Shown: positions 29,122-37,780, counted from the stretch's first letter. The stretch: DNA of 64,000 nucleotides from Shouchella patagoniensis (GCF_002019705.1 NZ_KV917377.1:2478565-2542564); one strand, 5' to 3'. The notes: generated by a model from the sequence alone, not told the origin. Translations and numbers: made by a program.

Positions 29122-29664
29122 TCATTTCGCATCTAACGCATCATGGAGTTCTGCTTCTGAATGAGCATACATTTCTTCATTATGGTTTTTCAAAAAGTCT
29201 TTAAGTACTTGCCTTGATGAAAAATCCATCTGATTTACAAATATTTTCCCTTTTATCGACTTATCCATGTTATTAACATGCTCCGGCATGCTTTTATAGC
29301 CACGTTTTGCTTGTTTGTTCACTGTCATATAACAACCAGCGACACCACTGTAATAAGGCTTCTTCTCTTTTGTTCCGATTGTAATCCAAACAAGCCAATA
29401 ACGCTTCATTCCCTCTGTTGGCACTTCATCTTCATTTGGAAGAAACTTTACCCGTTTCTCAACTTGCGCTCTTGCGTGTAAAGCACCCATATCAACAAAT
29501 GCCTCTGCTTCATCAATCTCGATAAACACAGGTGTCACATGATCTAAATTAATCGTTCCAGCTCCGTATCCCCCATGTCCATCATTGGAATCATTGCTTA
29601 GAATCGTAAAATTCGACGATTTTTTCTTAGCTTTCTTCAAGTTATCATTATTGAGCAAATCCAC
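29122..29664 (-). CDS. ywhD: YwhD family protein
   Basis: Conserved Bacillaceae protein of unknown function, about 180 residues. Family pattern is clear: SNDGHGGYGAGTINLDHVTPVF, then DMGALHARAQVEKRVKF and a strongly conserved KPYYSGVAGCYM. GTG at 29664 is preferred over ATG at 29670 because AGAGGG is 9 nt from the GTG but only 3-4 from the ATG. Adjacent to pbpG/speE in B. subtilis; here pepF and ABC genes have been inserted between. Confidence 0.85.
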   Translation of the reverse strand: MDLLNNDNLKKAKKKSSNFTILSNDSNDGHGGYGAGTINLDHVTPVFIEIDEAEAFVDMGALHARAQVEKRVKFLPNEDEVPTEGMKRYWLVWITIGTKEKKPYYSGVAGCYMTVNKQAKRGYKSMPEHVNNMDKSIKGKIFVNQMDFSSRQVLKDFLKNHNEEMYAHSEAELHDALDAK

Positions 29665-29849
29665 GATCATCCGCCCTCTCTTTAATACTTATTCTTTTGG
29701 ATAAGTGTATCATAATCAACACTTTGATTCAGCATCAGCATCTTAAACTAAGACACAATTACGTTAAAACGTGTAATATAGAGCATTTAGTCGAAATTCG
29801 GCGTATTCAAACTATATTATAAATTTTTTATAAAATATCAATTATTTTA

Positions 29850-29879
29850 CTGACAAATCGCTTTATTTAGGTATATAAT
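29850..29879 (+). promoter_or_regulatory. Promoter of the surface protein/sortase operon
   Basis: CTGACA (29850-29855), 18-bp spacer, TATAAT (29874-29879). The surrounding 100 bp are very A+T rich. Start of transcription would be near 29886. Confidence 0.6.
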
Positions 29880-29924
29880 TCATTTGCACTTAAAAATCTG
29901 ACAATTGAATACGGGAGGAACACA

Positions 29925-31061
29925 ATGAAAAAGTCATTTGTTTTAATTTTATTAACACTTGTCTTTATCCTTTCTAATCCGCTAACAAGCCTTGCACACG
30001 GATTTGATGACGCTGAATTTGACGCTTACTTAGAGGAAGTAGGAGTAAGTGAAAAAGATTTAGCCGAACATCTTATGTACTGGTGGGATGGCACAACTTT
30101 TTATCAATTTGAAAATGTGGACGAGCTGGCTGACTTTTTAGGGCCTCGTTTAACAGCTGAGTCTATAAATGAAATCCTTGATGAATTATCAACAGACTAT
30201 GGCTATGACCGCGAAGAACTTGACTTCATCTTAGAAGAATATATTGGGATGCCTTATAGCGACTTTTTGTTCTACAATACATTTTACGTCATTGTGGATG
30301 TCTTCCTTACTATAATAGAAGAGGATTGGGGTCCTTACTTCCCTGATTTTGAAGGTTTCCTTAAAGAATTCTCGTTAAGTTATGAAGAGGAATGGGCTCT
30401 CTATGAACATTTTTGGTACATTAGTGAAACAAATCCTCAACTTTCCAATGAGCTTGAAGACCTTAAACAACGTAGTTATGCATTTGAAGGGTTTGAATCC
30501 ATCCGTGAACTTAGTGCAGCTGATGTAGCAGAATTGTTCTCTATTGGAGAAAAAGCAATTGATGTTCTTGACCTACACCCAAAATATTTCCTTGATCGTG
30601 TTGGCGAAGACAAAAAACCAATTGATTACAAAACGTTAATTAGTGGCGATGCGATTAAAGGGTATGACCTTCTGATCGAACTTTATGACGCAGATGGGTA
30701 CTTCTTAGCGGATTTCTATATTACAGCGGAAATGTTCAACTCACACTTTGTTAAAAAAGTCGTTGAAGATGTAACAGAGATCGGAAAAGTCGTTACCAAA
30801 AAACCTGAAAAACCAGCACCTGAGACGTTACTTCCAAACAAAGATAAAGTTGAAACACCAACTCATAAAGAGGAAAACAAATTAGAAAGCACTACTGATG
30901 CCGAGCGTGATGCAAACGGCAAAGTAACTAAAACAGCAGCTGGGGCAAAAATGCCTAATACAGCCACCAATTATCCGCTTTATATTTTGCTTGGATTTGG
31001 TTTAATGGTTAGTGGGATCATCCTTTCCCGTCGTGTCTTTCGTGAAAAGAAGGTCGCATAA
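29925..31061 (+). CDS. Processed acidic surface protein with sortase sorting signal
   Basis: 378-residue secreted, wall-anchored protein. It has a signal peptide (KKSFVLILLTLVFILSNPLTSLA, first 24 residues), a strongly acidic aromatic-rich body (about 25-280), a Pro/Lys/Glu linker (about 285-340) and a C-terminal sorting signal MPNTA followed by a membrane helix and RRVFREKK. The motif begins with Met rather than Leu. It fits the processed acidic surface protein family found beside class D sortases. Function unknown; the acidic body suits an alkaline outside. RBS GGGAGG before ATG 29925. The sortase gene starts at the next base after its stop. Confidence 0.88.
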   Translation: MKKSFVLILLTLVFILSNPLTSLAHGFDDAEFDAYLEEVGVSEKDLAEHLMYWWDGTTFYQFENVDELADFLGPRLTAESINEILDELSTDYGYDREELDFILEEYIGMPYSDFLFYNTFYVIVDVFLTIIEEDWGPYFPDFEGFLKEFSLSYEEEWALYEHFWYISETNPQLSNELEDLKQRSYAFEGFESIRELSAADVAELFSIGEKAIDVLDLHPKYFLDRVGEDKKPIDYKTLISGDAIKGYDLLIELYDADGYFLADFYITAEMFNSHFVKKVVEDVTEIGKVVTKKPEKPAPETLLPNKDKVETPTHKEENKLESTTDAERDANGKVTKTAAGAKMPNTATNYPLYILLGFGLMVSGIILSRRVFREKKVA

Positions 31062-31727
31062 GTGGCGTGGTTTAAAAAACAAAGTCGAAAAAAAGTCGTC
31101 TTACTCGTACTTGCCTTCTCGCTTTTAGGGGGAGGCATTTGGCTTACTTCAACAACCGGTTTTAAACTACTTTATGGGTACTTCCTTTACAAAACAACAC
31201 CAGTTGAAGCTACTGCGGTCACATCTATTCCAACAAAAGAGGAAACAGAAGAGACCCCTGCTTACAAAATGGATGTTTCTGATTGGCAGCCAACGGTCGG
31301 TGAGGATATGGGGACTCTTACAATTCCAAAGTTAAACGCGACCATTCCAATTATTCATGGAACGGGTGAGGATGAGCTTGATAAAGGTGTTGGTCACTTT
31401 GCTGATAGCGTCCTTCCTGGCGAAGCTGATAACTCCGTTTTATCTGGTCATCGCGATACCGTCTTCCGGAAGCTTGGTGAAGTTGGAGAAGGTGATGAAC
31501 TCGTTGTTGAAACAAAAAGTGGCAGTTATACGTACAAAATTCACACCGTCAGGATTGTTGATGCAGATGATCGAACCGTCATTGTTCCAACGGACGATGC
31601 CCAATTAACTGTAACGACTTGTTATCCCTTTGATTTTATTGGTGATGCGCCAGACCGTTATGTTCTTGTTGGCGATTTAATTGAAGCGGATGTGTTTGAT
31701 ACTCTGATGGTTTATAACGAACTTTAG
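31062..31727 (+). CDS. Class D sortase
   Basis: Membrane transpeptidase that cleaves the sorting signal and links the protein to peptidoglycan. 221 residues: N-terminal membrane anchor (VVLLVLAFSLLGGGIWLTS), TLTIPKLNATIPIIHG, catalytic His in LSGHRDT, catalytic Cys in TTCYPF and Arg in DRYVLVG. The GTG at 31062 follows directly after the stop of the surface protein, with AAGAAGG inside the latter, so the two are coupled. The pairing implies the neighbour is its main substrate. Confidence 0.92.
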   Translation: MAWFKKQSRKKVVLLVLAFSLLGGGIWLTSTTGFKLLYGYFLYKTTPVEATAVTSIPTKEETEETPAYKMDVSDWQPTVGEDMGTLTIPKLNATIPIIHGTGEDELDKGVGHFADSVLPGEADNSVLSGHRDTVFRKLGEVGEGDELVVETKSGSYTYKIHTVRIVDADDRTVIVPTDDAQLTVTTCYPFDFIGDAPDRYVLVGDLIEADVFDTLMVYNEL

Positions 31728-31745
31728 TTTAGCATCAATCATTCC

Positions 31746-31796
31746 CCCCTTTCTTCTGGTATAATAGAGATACCTAAAGAAGAAAGGGGCTTTTTT
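31746..31796 (+). terminator. Terminator with promoter in loop and RBS in 3' arm
   Basis: A perfect 12-bp stem: CCCCTTTCTTCT (31746-31757) and AGAAGAAAGGGG (31778-31789), followed by C and six T, then the ATG of the next gene. The loop contains an extended -10 promoter and the 3' arm contains the next gene's Shine-Dalgarno (AAAGGGG). Read-through RNA from the sortase gene would terminate; RNA from the internal promoter lacks the left arm and is free to be translated. Confidence 0.75.
31757..31765 (+). promoter_or_regulatory. Extended -10 promoter of tautomerase gene
   Basis: TGGTATAAT is a perfect extended -10 (TG at 31757-31758, TATAAT at 31760-31765). No good -35 is seen. The 5' UTR would be about 25 nt. 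Confidence 0.6.
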
Positions 31797-31982
31797 ATGC
31801 CTATCGTTCATATTCAAATCCTTGAAGGTCGAACAACTGAACAAAAACGTGCTTTAGTAGAGCGCGTTACAACAGCTGTATCAGAGACCATCAATTCACC
31901 AGCGGAACGCGTTTCTGTCGTCATTGATGAAATGAAAACAGAAAACTTTGCTGTTGGAGGCGTCTTGCAAAGCGATAAATAA
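31797..31982 (+). CDS. ywhB: 4-oxalocrotonate tautomerase family protein
   Basis: 61-residue small tautomerase. The catalytic amino-terminal Pro follows Met directly (MPIVHIQILEG), and residues TTEQKRALVERVT and ERVSVVIDEM fit the 4-OT fold, normally a hexamer. B. subtilis YwhB, at the same locus, is a 4-OT homologue with weak tautomerase activity; the physiological substrate is unknown. The start is fixed by the catalytic Pro. Confidence 0.93.
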   Translation: MPIVHIQILEGRTTEQKRALVERVTTAVSETINSPAERVSVVIDEMKTENFAVGGVLQSDK

Positions 31983-31990
31983 ATATAAAC

Positions 31991-32030
31991 AAAAAAAGAC
32001 GGTCTGTGTTTATGACAGACCGTCTTTTTT
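31991..32030. terminator. Bidirectional terminator after ywhB
   Basis: Perfect stem AAGACGGTCTGT (31996-32007) with ACAGACCGTCTT (32015-32026), A-tract before and T-tract after. The minus-strand gene's last codons and stop lie inside it. Confidence 0.88.
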
Positions 32031-32201
32031 ATGTGCATGGACCCGATGATGTTTACGGTGCAACAACCAAGAAATAAGAAACCAATTTATACAAACAGCT
32101 GCAATTGCAGCTAAGCCAAGAAACGGCGAATACAGCATTAATATTAGAAGCAACGGGATGCCAGTAGCAAATAACAGCAAAATCAATGCGAAGCTGACCA
32201 C
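32010..32201 (-). CDS. Small membrane protein of unknown function
   Basis: 63-residue protein, two hydrophobic helices (VSFALILLLFATGIPLLLILMLY and LAAIAAVCINWFLISWLL; each given only in part by position 1-22 and 30-47) and a His/Lys-rich C-terminus. The GTG at 32201 has AAGGGTGG upstream; the GTG 4 codons before overlaps that site. I do not recognise a family. Confidence 0.6.
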   Translation of the reverse strand: MVSFALILLLFATGIPLLLILMLYSPFLGLAAIAAVCINWFLISWLLHRKHHRVHAHKKDGLS

Positions 32202-32330
32202 GGATGGTCCCACCCTTCTCTTTTACGGTGAATTTATCTTAGTATTAAGATACTGTTAGTTTACCTAAAACGATCGACCATAACTACAAAAAGGCTGTCA
32301 AACAAGATGTAATTGTATGAACAATCCTTT

Positions 32331-32843
32331 TCACATGACAGTAGGTTTATGCTGTTCCAATTCCTTCAAATATGTATAAGCTTCTTTAAAATCAAGTTCT
32401 GTATAATTTTGCTTTTTCTTCAATTGCCTAATCTTATCGTCGCGCTTTCTTTTTTCAAGTCCTTCAAAATAAATAATTGTTGATAGTAACTCTAAAAATC
32501 TGGAAGACTGGGTATTTAAAGAATTGCACAACGGTCCGTATACTGAAAGTGGTGAGCGATACATCTTCAAGAAGTCTTCACCTCGACTTGAAAGAATATA
32601 TCGATACTGGGCATAGTGCCCTTTATCTTCTTCGTATTCCTCTAAAAAGCCTAGATTACAGAGCTCTTCCAATCGTACCGTTAATTCATCAGAATAAGGT
32701 CCATATCGATGAAAATGGTAGCGCTCATTAAACGGAAACCCCAAGTGTTTAGCAATATAGACCATTTTCTGCAATTTTTTTCTGCCAACCACTTCACCTG
32801 ACATCGAAAAGAGTGCCATCACGTTTAAATGATCGTTAAGCAC
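32331..32843 (-). CDS. ywgA: YwgA family protein
   Basis: 170-residue conserved protein of unknown function. Sequence GRKKLQKMVYIAKHLGFPFNERYHF (first half) and RYGPYSDELTVRLEEL are the YwgA signature; part of the fold resembles antitoxin-like or winged-helix proteins, but I claim no function. The GTG at 32843 has AAGGAGGAGG upstream. It starts 13 bp after the stop of ywfO, so the two are an operon, as in B. subtilis. Confidence 0.85.
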   Translation of the reverse strand: MLNDHLNVMALFSMSGEVVGRKKLQKMVYIAKHLGFPFNERYHFHRYGPYSDELTVRLEELCNLGFLEEYEEDKGHYAQYRYILSSRGEDFLKMYRSPLSVYGPLCNSLNTQSSRFLELLSTIIYFEGLEKRKRDDKIRQLKKKQNYTELDFKEAYTYLKELEQHKPTVM

Positions 32844-32856
32844 ATCGTCCTCCTCC

Positions 32857-34146
32857 TTAACCAAACCCTATAATTGATTTGATTTCTCCTAGAATTTGCT
32901 GATCATCAATAAGCTCACATAAATCCTTTGGATAATAGAGTTTGTGATCTGTACGTTTCTTGCCTGAAATTGATTCAACAACATCCGATTGACTCGATAA
33001 CTCTTTTAACGATCCATCCGGCATAAGCAAATGAATTGGCACTCTCTCTTCTTCACCTGGACGATACACATCGTATGGTAAATCAGATGACGAATCCATC
33101 ACTAAATAATAATCAGGATCTATTCCTGCCTCTTGAAATAACGTTCTTAATTTAGGCCAGTCGTTCATTCGCTCATTAGGATGAAATTCGGCGTAATCAA
33201 ATAAACGACGATTTAAGAATCGTTTACACAAATCACTTAAAATCAAGTCATCTTCATCTTGCCAACTCTGAAAGTAAAACTGCATGATCGATTCATCTAA
33301 CCTTAAATAGTCTTGCAAGGTTATAGCACCATCAAAGATGGACTGAAAATGAATAGGCGGCTGTTTAAATGCATAACCTTCGTTTTGCAATTTCTTCACA
33401 CGCAATAAAATCTTACTTAAGATAACTTCTGAACTTCGTGTGACAGGATGGAAATACACTTGCCAATACATTTGGTACCGACTCATAATGTAATCTTCCA
33501 CCGCATGCATTCCGCTTTGCTTTACAACAACTTGATCTTGCTGTGGACGCATCACACGTAATATACGCTCCAAATCAAATTGCCCGTAGCTCACACCTGT
33601 ATAATACGCATCCCTCAACAAATAATCCATTCGATCGGCGTCAATCTGACTTGATATCATACTTGTCACTAATTTATTCGTTGATGTTTTTTCAATAACT
33701 TCAGCAACCGCTTTAGGGAAATTTGAATTCACTTCTCGTAAAAGTTTATTCACTTCTGTATCTCCAAGAATAATCATTCTCGTCCACTCTTCATGATCCG
33801 TGTTAAACACTTTTTCAAATGAATGAGAAAACGGCCCATGGCCAATATCATGTAGCAGCGCAGCTGTTAGTGCCAAAAGCTGGTCCTCTTCATTCCAATA
33901 GGGTTTACCTGAAAAAGAAGACACGAGTCTGCGCATAATCTCATACACCCCAAGAGAATGGTTAAACCGTGAATGCTCTGCACCATGAAACGTTAATGAC
34001 GTTGTCCCAAGCTGCCTTACTCGTCTAAGTCGCTGAAATTCTTTCGTTCCAATCAAATCCCAAATAAGTTGATCGCGGACATGGATGTAACGATGCACTG
34101 GGTCTTTAAAAACCTTCTCTTCTTGCAGCTTCTTGCACATCCACAT
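32857..34146 (-). CDS. ywfO: HD-domain phosphohydrolase (dNTPase-like, YwfO)
   Basis: 429-residue HD hydrolase. Metal ligands are visible as H in GAEHSRFNHSLGVYE, HD in LLHDIGHGPFSHSFE, and D in QIDADRMDYLLRD. Relatives are triphosphohydrolases acting on dNTPs; B. subtilis YwfO is also annotated as a nucleotide phosphohydrolase. The start is uncertain: ATG 34146 lies 4 nt after GGAGG, ATG 34140 lies 10 nt after it. In operon with ywgA. Confidence 0.9.
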   Translation of the reverse strand: MWMCKKLQEEKVFKDPVHRYIHVRDQLIWDLIGTKEFQRLRRVRQLGTTSLTFHGAEHSRFNHSLGVYEIMRRLVSSFSGKPYWNEEDQLLALTAALLHDIGHGPFSHSFEKVFNTDHEEWTRMIILGDTEVNKLLREVNSNFPKAVAEVIEKTSTNKLVTSMISSQIDADRMDYLLRDAYYTGVSYGQFDLERILRVMRPQQDQVVVKQSGMHAVEDYIMSRYQMYWQVYFHPVTRSSEVILSKILLRVKKLQNEGYAFKQPPIHFQSIFDGAITLQDYLRLDESIMQFYFQSWQDEDDLILSDLCKRFLNRRLFDYAEFHPNERMNDWPKLRTLFQEAGIDPDYYLVMDSSSDLPYDVYRPGEEERVPIHLLMPDGSLKELSSQSDVVESISGKKRTDHKLYYPKDLCELIDDQQILGEIKSIIGFG

Positions 34147-34195
34147 CTCTCCTCCCTGCCTAACATTCTTTATCTATTATATGCGTGATTTGCTT

Positions 34196-34230
34196 CAAAA
34201 AAAAGAGCCCGCATGAAATAATGCGAGCCC
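34196..34230 (-). terminator. Terminator after the dicarboxylate symporter gene
   Basis: Minus-strand GGGCTCGCAT/ATGCGGGCTC stem, then TTTTTTTT. It ends just before the promoter region of ywfO. Confidence 0.85.
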
Positions 34231-34237
34231 TTCATTT

Positions 34238-35491
34238 TTATGATGCTTCAGTAGCATTCCCGTCTTCGTCTATCGCGCCTCGTTTCTTTTCAGAACGATC
34301 GACAATAACAGCGAGTACAGCATCCCCCGTAATATTGACCGATGTACGAAGCATATCAAGAATTCTGTCTACACCAATGATTAATCCGATTGCTTCTGTC
34401 GGTAAGCCAACAGAGGTTAATACCATGGCAAGCATAATCATACCGACACCTGGTACTCCAGCAGTACCGATACTAGCAAGAGTTGCTGTTAATACGATGA
34501 TAAGCATCTCTGTTAACGATAAGTTCGTTGAATATACTTGAGCAATAAAAACAGTAGCTACGGCCTGCATAATACCCGTACCATCCATATTAATCGTCGC
34601 CCCAAGCGGTTGAACAAATCCAGACACTTGTCTAGAGACACCCAGGTTCTCTTGTGCTGATTTCATTGATAACGGCAAAACTGCATTTGAACTTGATAAA
34701 CTAAATGCCATTGTGATTGCAGGAGCAAAGCCTTTAAAGAATTTAAATGGACTCATTTTACCTAGGAAGTAAACAATTAGGCCATAAACAACAAATAAGT
34801 GGAAGATCAAAACACCTGTTACAGTTAACATGTATGAAAGAAGTGAGCCTACTGCATCCCATCCAGCTTCACCTAGAGCAGACGCAATTAACGCAAACGC
34901 ACCGTACGGAGCAAATCCCATAACAAACGTAACAATTTTCATCATGATTTCATTTGCTTGATTAAAAAACGTTTTTACTGTTTTTACTTTATCACCAAGA
35001 ACAGCCATTGCAATACCTACAAACAGAGCAAAAGCAATAATTTGTAGCATTTCCATATTAGCCATCGATTCAATTGGATTCTCTGGGATAATGTTAACGA
35101 GCGTATCCATAAATGGTATTGAATCAGCAGCCTCGTAATCTTCTGCAATATCTTCTCCTAGTAGGCCTGGGTTTCCTGGTTGAATAATTGAAGCCGCAGT
35201 GAGCCCAACCGTCAAGGAAATTGCTGACGTAGCTAGGAAAAAGGCAATCGTTTTAATCCCCATTCGCCCTAGTTGTTTTGGGTTGCCTAAATCAGACACA
35301 CCAATAACAAGTGAAAAGAATACGAGTGGCACAACCACCATCATAATTAAACGTAAAAAGATTGACCCGGCTGGATCAAAAACATATTGATTAAGAAAGT
35401 TAAATCCATCTTGATATAGTGACGGTAAGCCAAGTCCAACTACCGCACCAAGAAAGAGTCCAATTAAAATCTTAATAGTCAGTTTATTCAT
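34238..35491 (-). CDS. gltT: Sodium/proton-dicarboxylate (glutamate/aspartate) symporter
   Basis: 417-residue transporter of the DAACS family (8 helices plus two re-entrant loops). The hallmark serine-rich SLSSSNAVLPLS and NMDGTG motifs, and the C-terminal VDRILDMLRTSVNITGDA, are present, so the transport core is intact. Substrate is most likely glutamate or aspartate with Na+ or H+; C4-dicarboxylate is possible. ATG at 35491 follows GGAGGAG. Single gene, divergent from lipL. Confidence 0.92.
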   Translation of the reverse strand: MNKLTIKILIGLFLGAVVGLGLPSLYQDGFNFLNQYVFDPAGSIFLRLIMMVVVPLVFFSLVIGVSDLGNPKQLGRMGIKTIAFFLATSAISLTVGLTAASIIQPGNPGLLGEDIAEDYEAADSIPFMDTLVNIIPENPIESMANMEMLQIIAFALFVGIAMAVLGDKVKTVKTFFNQANEIMMKIVTFVMGFAPYGAFALIASALGEAGWDAVGSLLSYMLTVTGVLIFHLFVVYGLIVYFLGKMSPFKFFKGFAPAITMAFSLSSSNAVLPLSMKSAQENLGVSRQVSGFVQPLGATINMDGTGIMQAVATVFIAQVYSTNLSLTEMLIIVLTATLASIGTAGVPGVGMIMLAMVLTSVGLPTEAIGLIIGVDRILDMLRTSVNITGDAVLAVIVDRSEKKRGAIDEDGNATEAS

Positions 35492-35677
35492 TTATTCTCC
35501 TCCAATCAAAAAAAACCATTTCCTCTTTATACCCTTGCTTTTAAAAAACAAACGATTTATTCACGCATTTAGTAAATGTTAAGGAATAGATTAAACCGTT
35601 TACGATGTAAAACTTTTTTCAGTATAACTGCTTATATTTATTCTTGCAACTTCCTTTTTATAGGAACGCTAGTTGCA

Positions 35678-35686
35678 TGATATACT
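35678..35686 (+). promoter_or_regulatory. Extended -10 promoter of lipL
   Basis: TGATATACT (TG-N-TATACT) 31 bp before the lipL start. The -35 is weak. Confidence 0.5.
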
Positions 35687-35716
35687 ATTTGTATCGATTT
35701 GAAGGGATGATGATCA

Positions 35717-36541
35717 ATGAATTCACCAGTTACTAGTCTACCCCAACCGTGGAGACTTATTGATAATAGCAAGGATTATATCGATCAAAGTGCATTTAAA
35801 TCATTCGCTTTTGATGATATGTTGTGCACTCTTTCCGGGAAAAAAAATGTCTCTTCCCTTCGCTTCTGGGTTCATAATCAAACCGTAGTACTTGGTACTC
35901 AAGACACACGATTAGCCCATATTCAAGATGCAATTGCTTTTTTAGAAAAACAAAACAATCGAGTAATCGTTCGTAATTCAGGTGGTCTTGCTGTTTACTT
36001 GGACGAAGGTGTTTTAAACATTTCTCTTATATTTCCTGGAAAAGCAGACTTTTCAATTGATGATGGATACGAACAAATGGTCACGCTTATTCGGACGATG
36101 TTTCCAGGACTTTTAATTGAGACAGGCGAAATTATCGGGTCTTATTGCCCTGGCAGTTACGATCTTAGTATCAATGGTAGGAAATTTGCTGGTATCTCTC
36201 AGAGACGTATTCGTGGAGGGATTGCCGTCCAAATTTATTTGTGTGTTAGCGGCAGCGGACCTACTCGAGCAGGTTATATTAAAAAAATGTACGATCTCGC
36301 CGTAGCTGATAGTACACCCAATTTTGATTACCCGCATATTCAACCAGAAGTAATGGCGTCGATTAATGAACTAACAGGGTGCCAATATACCGTTCACGAT
36401 GTCGTCGAACTTGCAAAAAAAGCTTCACACGAGCTTGGTATGAACTTAGAAGATACTCAACTTTCACCAGAAGAGGAACTGCTTTTCGAATCTCAATTAG
36501 AACGTGTAATTGATCGGCACAACCGCTGTTTACGATCATGA
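35717..36541 (+). CDS. lipL: Octanoyl-[GcvH]:protein N-octanoyltransferase
   Basis: Moves octanoyl groups from GcvH to E2 subunits in the Gram-positive lipoate assembly pathway. The 274-residue protein has the BPL/LPL fold with RNSGGLAVYLDEGVLN and GSYCPGSYDLSINGRKFAG; the Cys in SYCPG (near 144) is the acyl-thioester nucleophile of LipL, absent from LplA ligases. ATG 35717 follows GAAGGG. B. subtilis ywfL is at this site beside pta. Confidence 0.93.
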   Translation: MNSPVTSLPQPWRLIDNSKDYIDQSAFKSFAFDDMLCTLSGKKNVSSLRFWVHNQTVVLGTQDTRLAHIQDAIAFLEKQNNRVIVRNSGGLAVYLDEGVLNISLIFPGKADFSIDDGYEQMVTLIRTMFPGLLIETGEIIGSYCPGSYDLSINGRKFAGISQRRIRGGIAVQIYLCVSGSGPTRAGYIKKMYDLAVADSTPNFDYPHIQPEVMASINELTGCQYTVHDVVELAKKASHELGMNLEDTQLSPEEELLFESQLERVIDRHNRCLRS

Positions 36542-36557
36542 TGGACTAAATGAATAT

Positions 36558-36591
36558 AAAAAGCTTTCGGAGTATACTCCGAAAGCTTTTT
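36558..36591. terminator. Bidirectional terminator between lipL and pta
   Basis: Perfect 17-bp palindromic arms (AAAAAGCTTTCGGAGTA, 36558-36574, with complement at 36575-36591), A-tract and T-tract included. Serves both convergent genes. Confidence 0.9.
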
Positions 36592-36593
36592 CC

Positions 36594-37586
36594 TTATACT
36601 TGTGTTGCTTTTTGCGTAATGGCTTGCATTGCCGTGATTAAACTTAACTTATACACATCGTCGACATTGCATCCACGTGATAAATCGTTTACTGGTTTGT
36701 TCAACCCTTGAAGGATCGGACCAATTGCATCATACCCACCAAGGCGTTGGGCGATTTTATAACCTAAGTTTCCTGACTCAAGACTCGGGAAAATGAATAC
36801 ATTTGCCTCTCCTCTTAACGGGGAGTCTGGTGCTTTTTTCTGAGCAACAGCTGGCACAAATGCTGCATCAAATTGGAATTCACCATCAATGACTAAATCA
36901 GGACGGCTTTCTTGTGCAATCTTCGTTGCCGCAGAAACTTTTTGCGTTTCTTGTGAAGATGCAGATCCAAGGGTAGAAAAACTAAGCATAGCAACTTTTG
37001 GATCAATGTTAAATAGTTTAGCTGTGTCAGCTGTAGCCGTAGCAATTTCAGCAAGTTCTTCTTCATTTGGTGAAATATTAATGGCACAGTCACCAAACAC
37101 AAATTTCTTGTCTTCTTTTACCATCACGAACACGCCTGATGTACGTTTAATACCTGGCTGTGTTTTTATGATTTGCAAAGCTGGACGAACAGTATCTCCT
37201 GTTGAATGGGCTGCCCCACTAACAAGACCATCTGCTTTTTCCATATATACAAGCATCGTTCCGAAGTAATTAACATCTTTCAAAAGCTTGCGTGCAGACT
37301 CTTCCGTTTCTTTCCCTTTACGTCGAGCAACAAAAGCGTCAACCATTTCATCCAAATGGGGATACGTTTCTGGATCATAAATCGTTAAATCAGAAATGAT
37401 CAAGTTCAGTTTATCTGCAAGAGACGAAATCTCGTCTTTATTTCCTATCACAATTGGTTCAACAATCCGATCGGTAGCAAGCTTTACTGCAGCTTCCAAT
37501 ACCCGTTCATCTGTTCCTTCCGGCAAAACAATGCTCGGCTTTAGAGACCCTACCTGCTGCTTTATGTCAGCAAATAAATCGCTCAC
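36594..37586 (-). CDS. pta: Phosphate acetyltransferase
   Basis: Converts acetyl-CoA and phosphate to acetyl phosphate in overflow metabolism. The 330-residue protein has PSIVLPEGTDERVLEAA, DGLVSGAAHSTGDTVRPALQ and GYDAIGPILQGLNKPVNDLSRG typical of Pta. GTG at 37586 follows AGGAGG at 9 nt; the ATG six codons upstream overlaps that site. Two cre-like sequences lie upstream; CcpA activates pta in B. subtilis. Confidence 0.95.
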   Translation of the reverse strand: MSDLFADIKQQVGSLKPSIVLPEGTDERVLEAAVKLATDRIVEPIVIGNKDEISSLADKLNLIISDLTIYDPETYPHLDEMVDAFVARRKGKETEESARKLLKDVNYFGTMLVYMEKADGLVSGAAHSTGDTVRPALQIIKTQPGIKRTSGVFVMVKEDKKFVFGDCAINISPNEEELAEIATATADTAKLFNIDPKVAMLSFSTLGSASSQETQKVSAATKIAQESRPDLVIDGEFQFDAAFVPAVAQKKAPDSPLRGEANVFIFPSLESGNLGYKIAQRLGGYDAIGPILQGLNKPVNDLSRGCNVDDVYKLSLITAMQAITQKATQV

Positions 37587-37665
37587 GAATAAAAACCTCC
37601 TCATAGTGTTCGTTCTTCCTCTATTTTAGGATACCCTTGTTTAATAAAAAAGGAAACCGACTTAT

Positions 37666-37679
37666 AGAAAGCGTTAATT
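37666..37679 (-). promoter_or_regulatory. cre-like box for CcpA upstream of pta
   Basis: AGAAAGCGTTAATT resembles the cre consensus TGWAANCGNTNWCA. Its centre is about 56 bp upstream of the start predicted from a TAAAAT -10 at 37623-37628, close to the -55.5 position of the activating cre of B. subtilis pta. Confidence 0.5.
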
Positions 37680-37695
37680 TTTAAAATTAACATTT

Positions 37696-37709
37696 AGATT
37701 ACGCTTACA
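37696..37709 (-). promoter_or_regulatory. Second cre-like box between pta and enoyl-CoA hydratase
   Basis: Minus-strand TGTAAGCGTAATCT matches the cre consensus at 12 of 14 positions. It lies 30 bp from the first one, 85 bp upstream of the enoyl-CoA hydratase start, and could repress that gene. Confidence 0.45.
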
Positions 37710-37780
37710 CAAAAAGAAAGGGTTTTCACCCTGTATGACGAATACTATTAAGGAGACAAACCTATTTTCAGGAGGATTTT

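Noticed and set aside
32280-32335. Terminator after ywgA (CTGTCA...TGACAG)
   Set aside because: Arms are only 6-7 bp with a loop of over 30 nt; too weak to claim.
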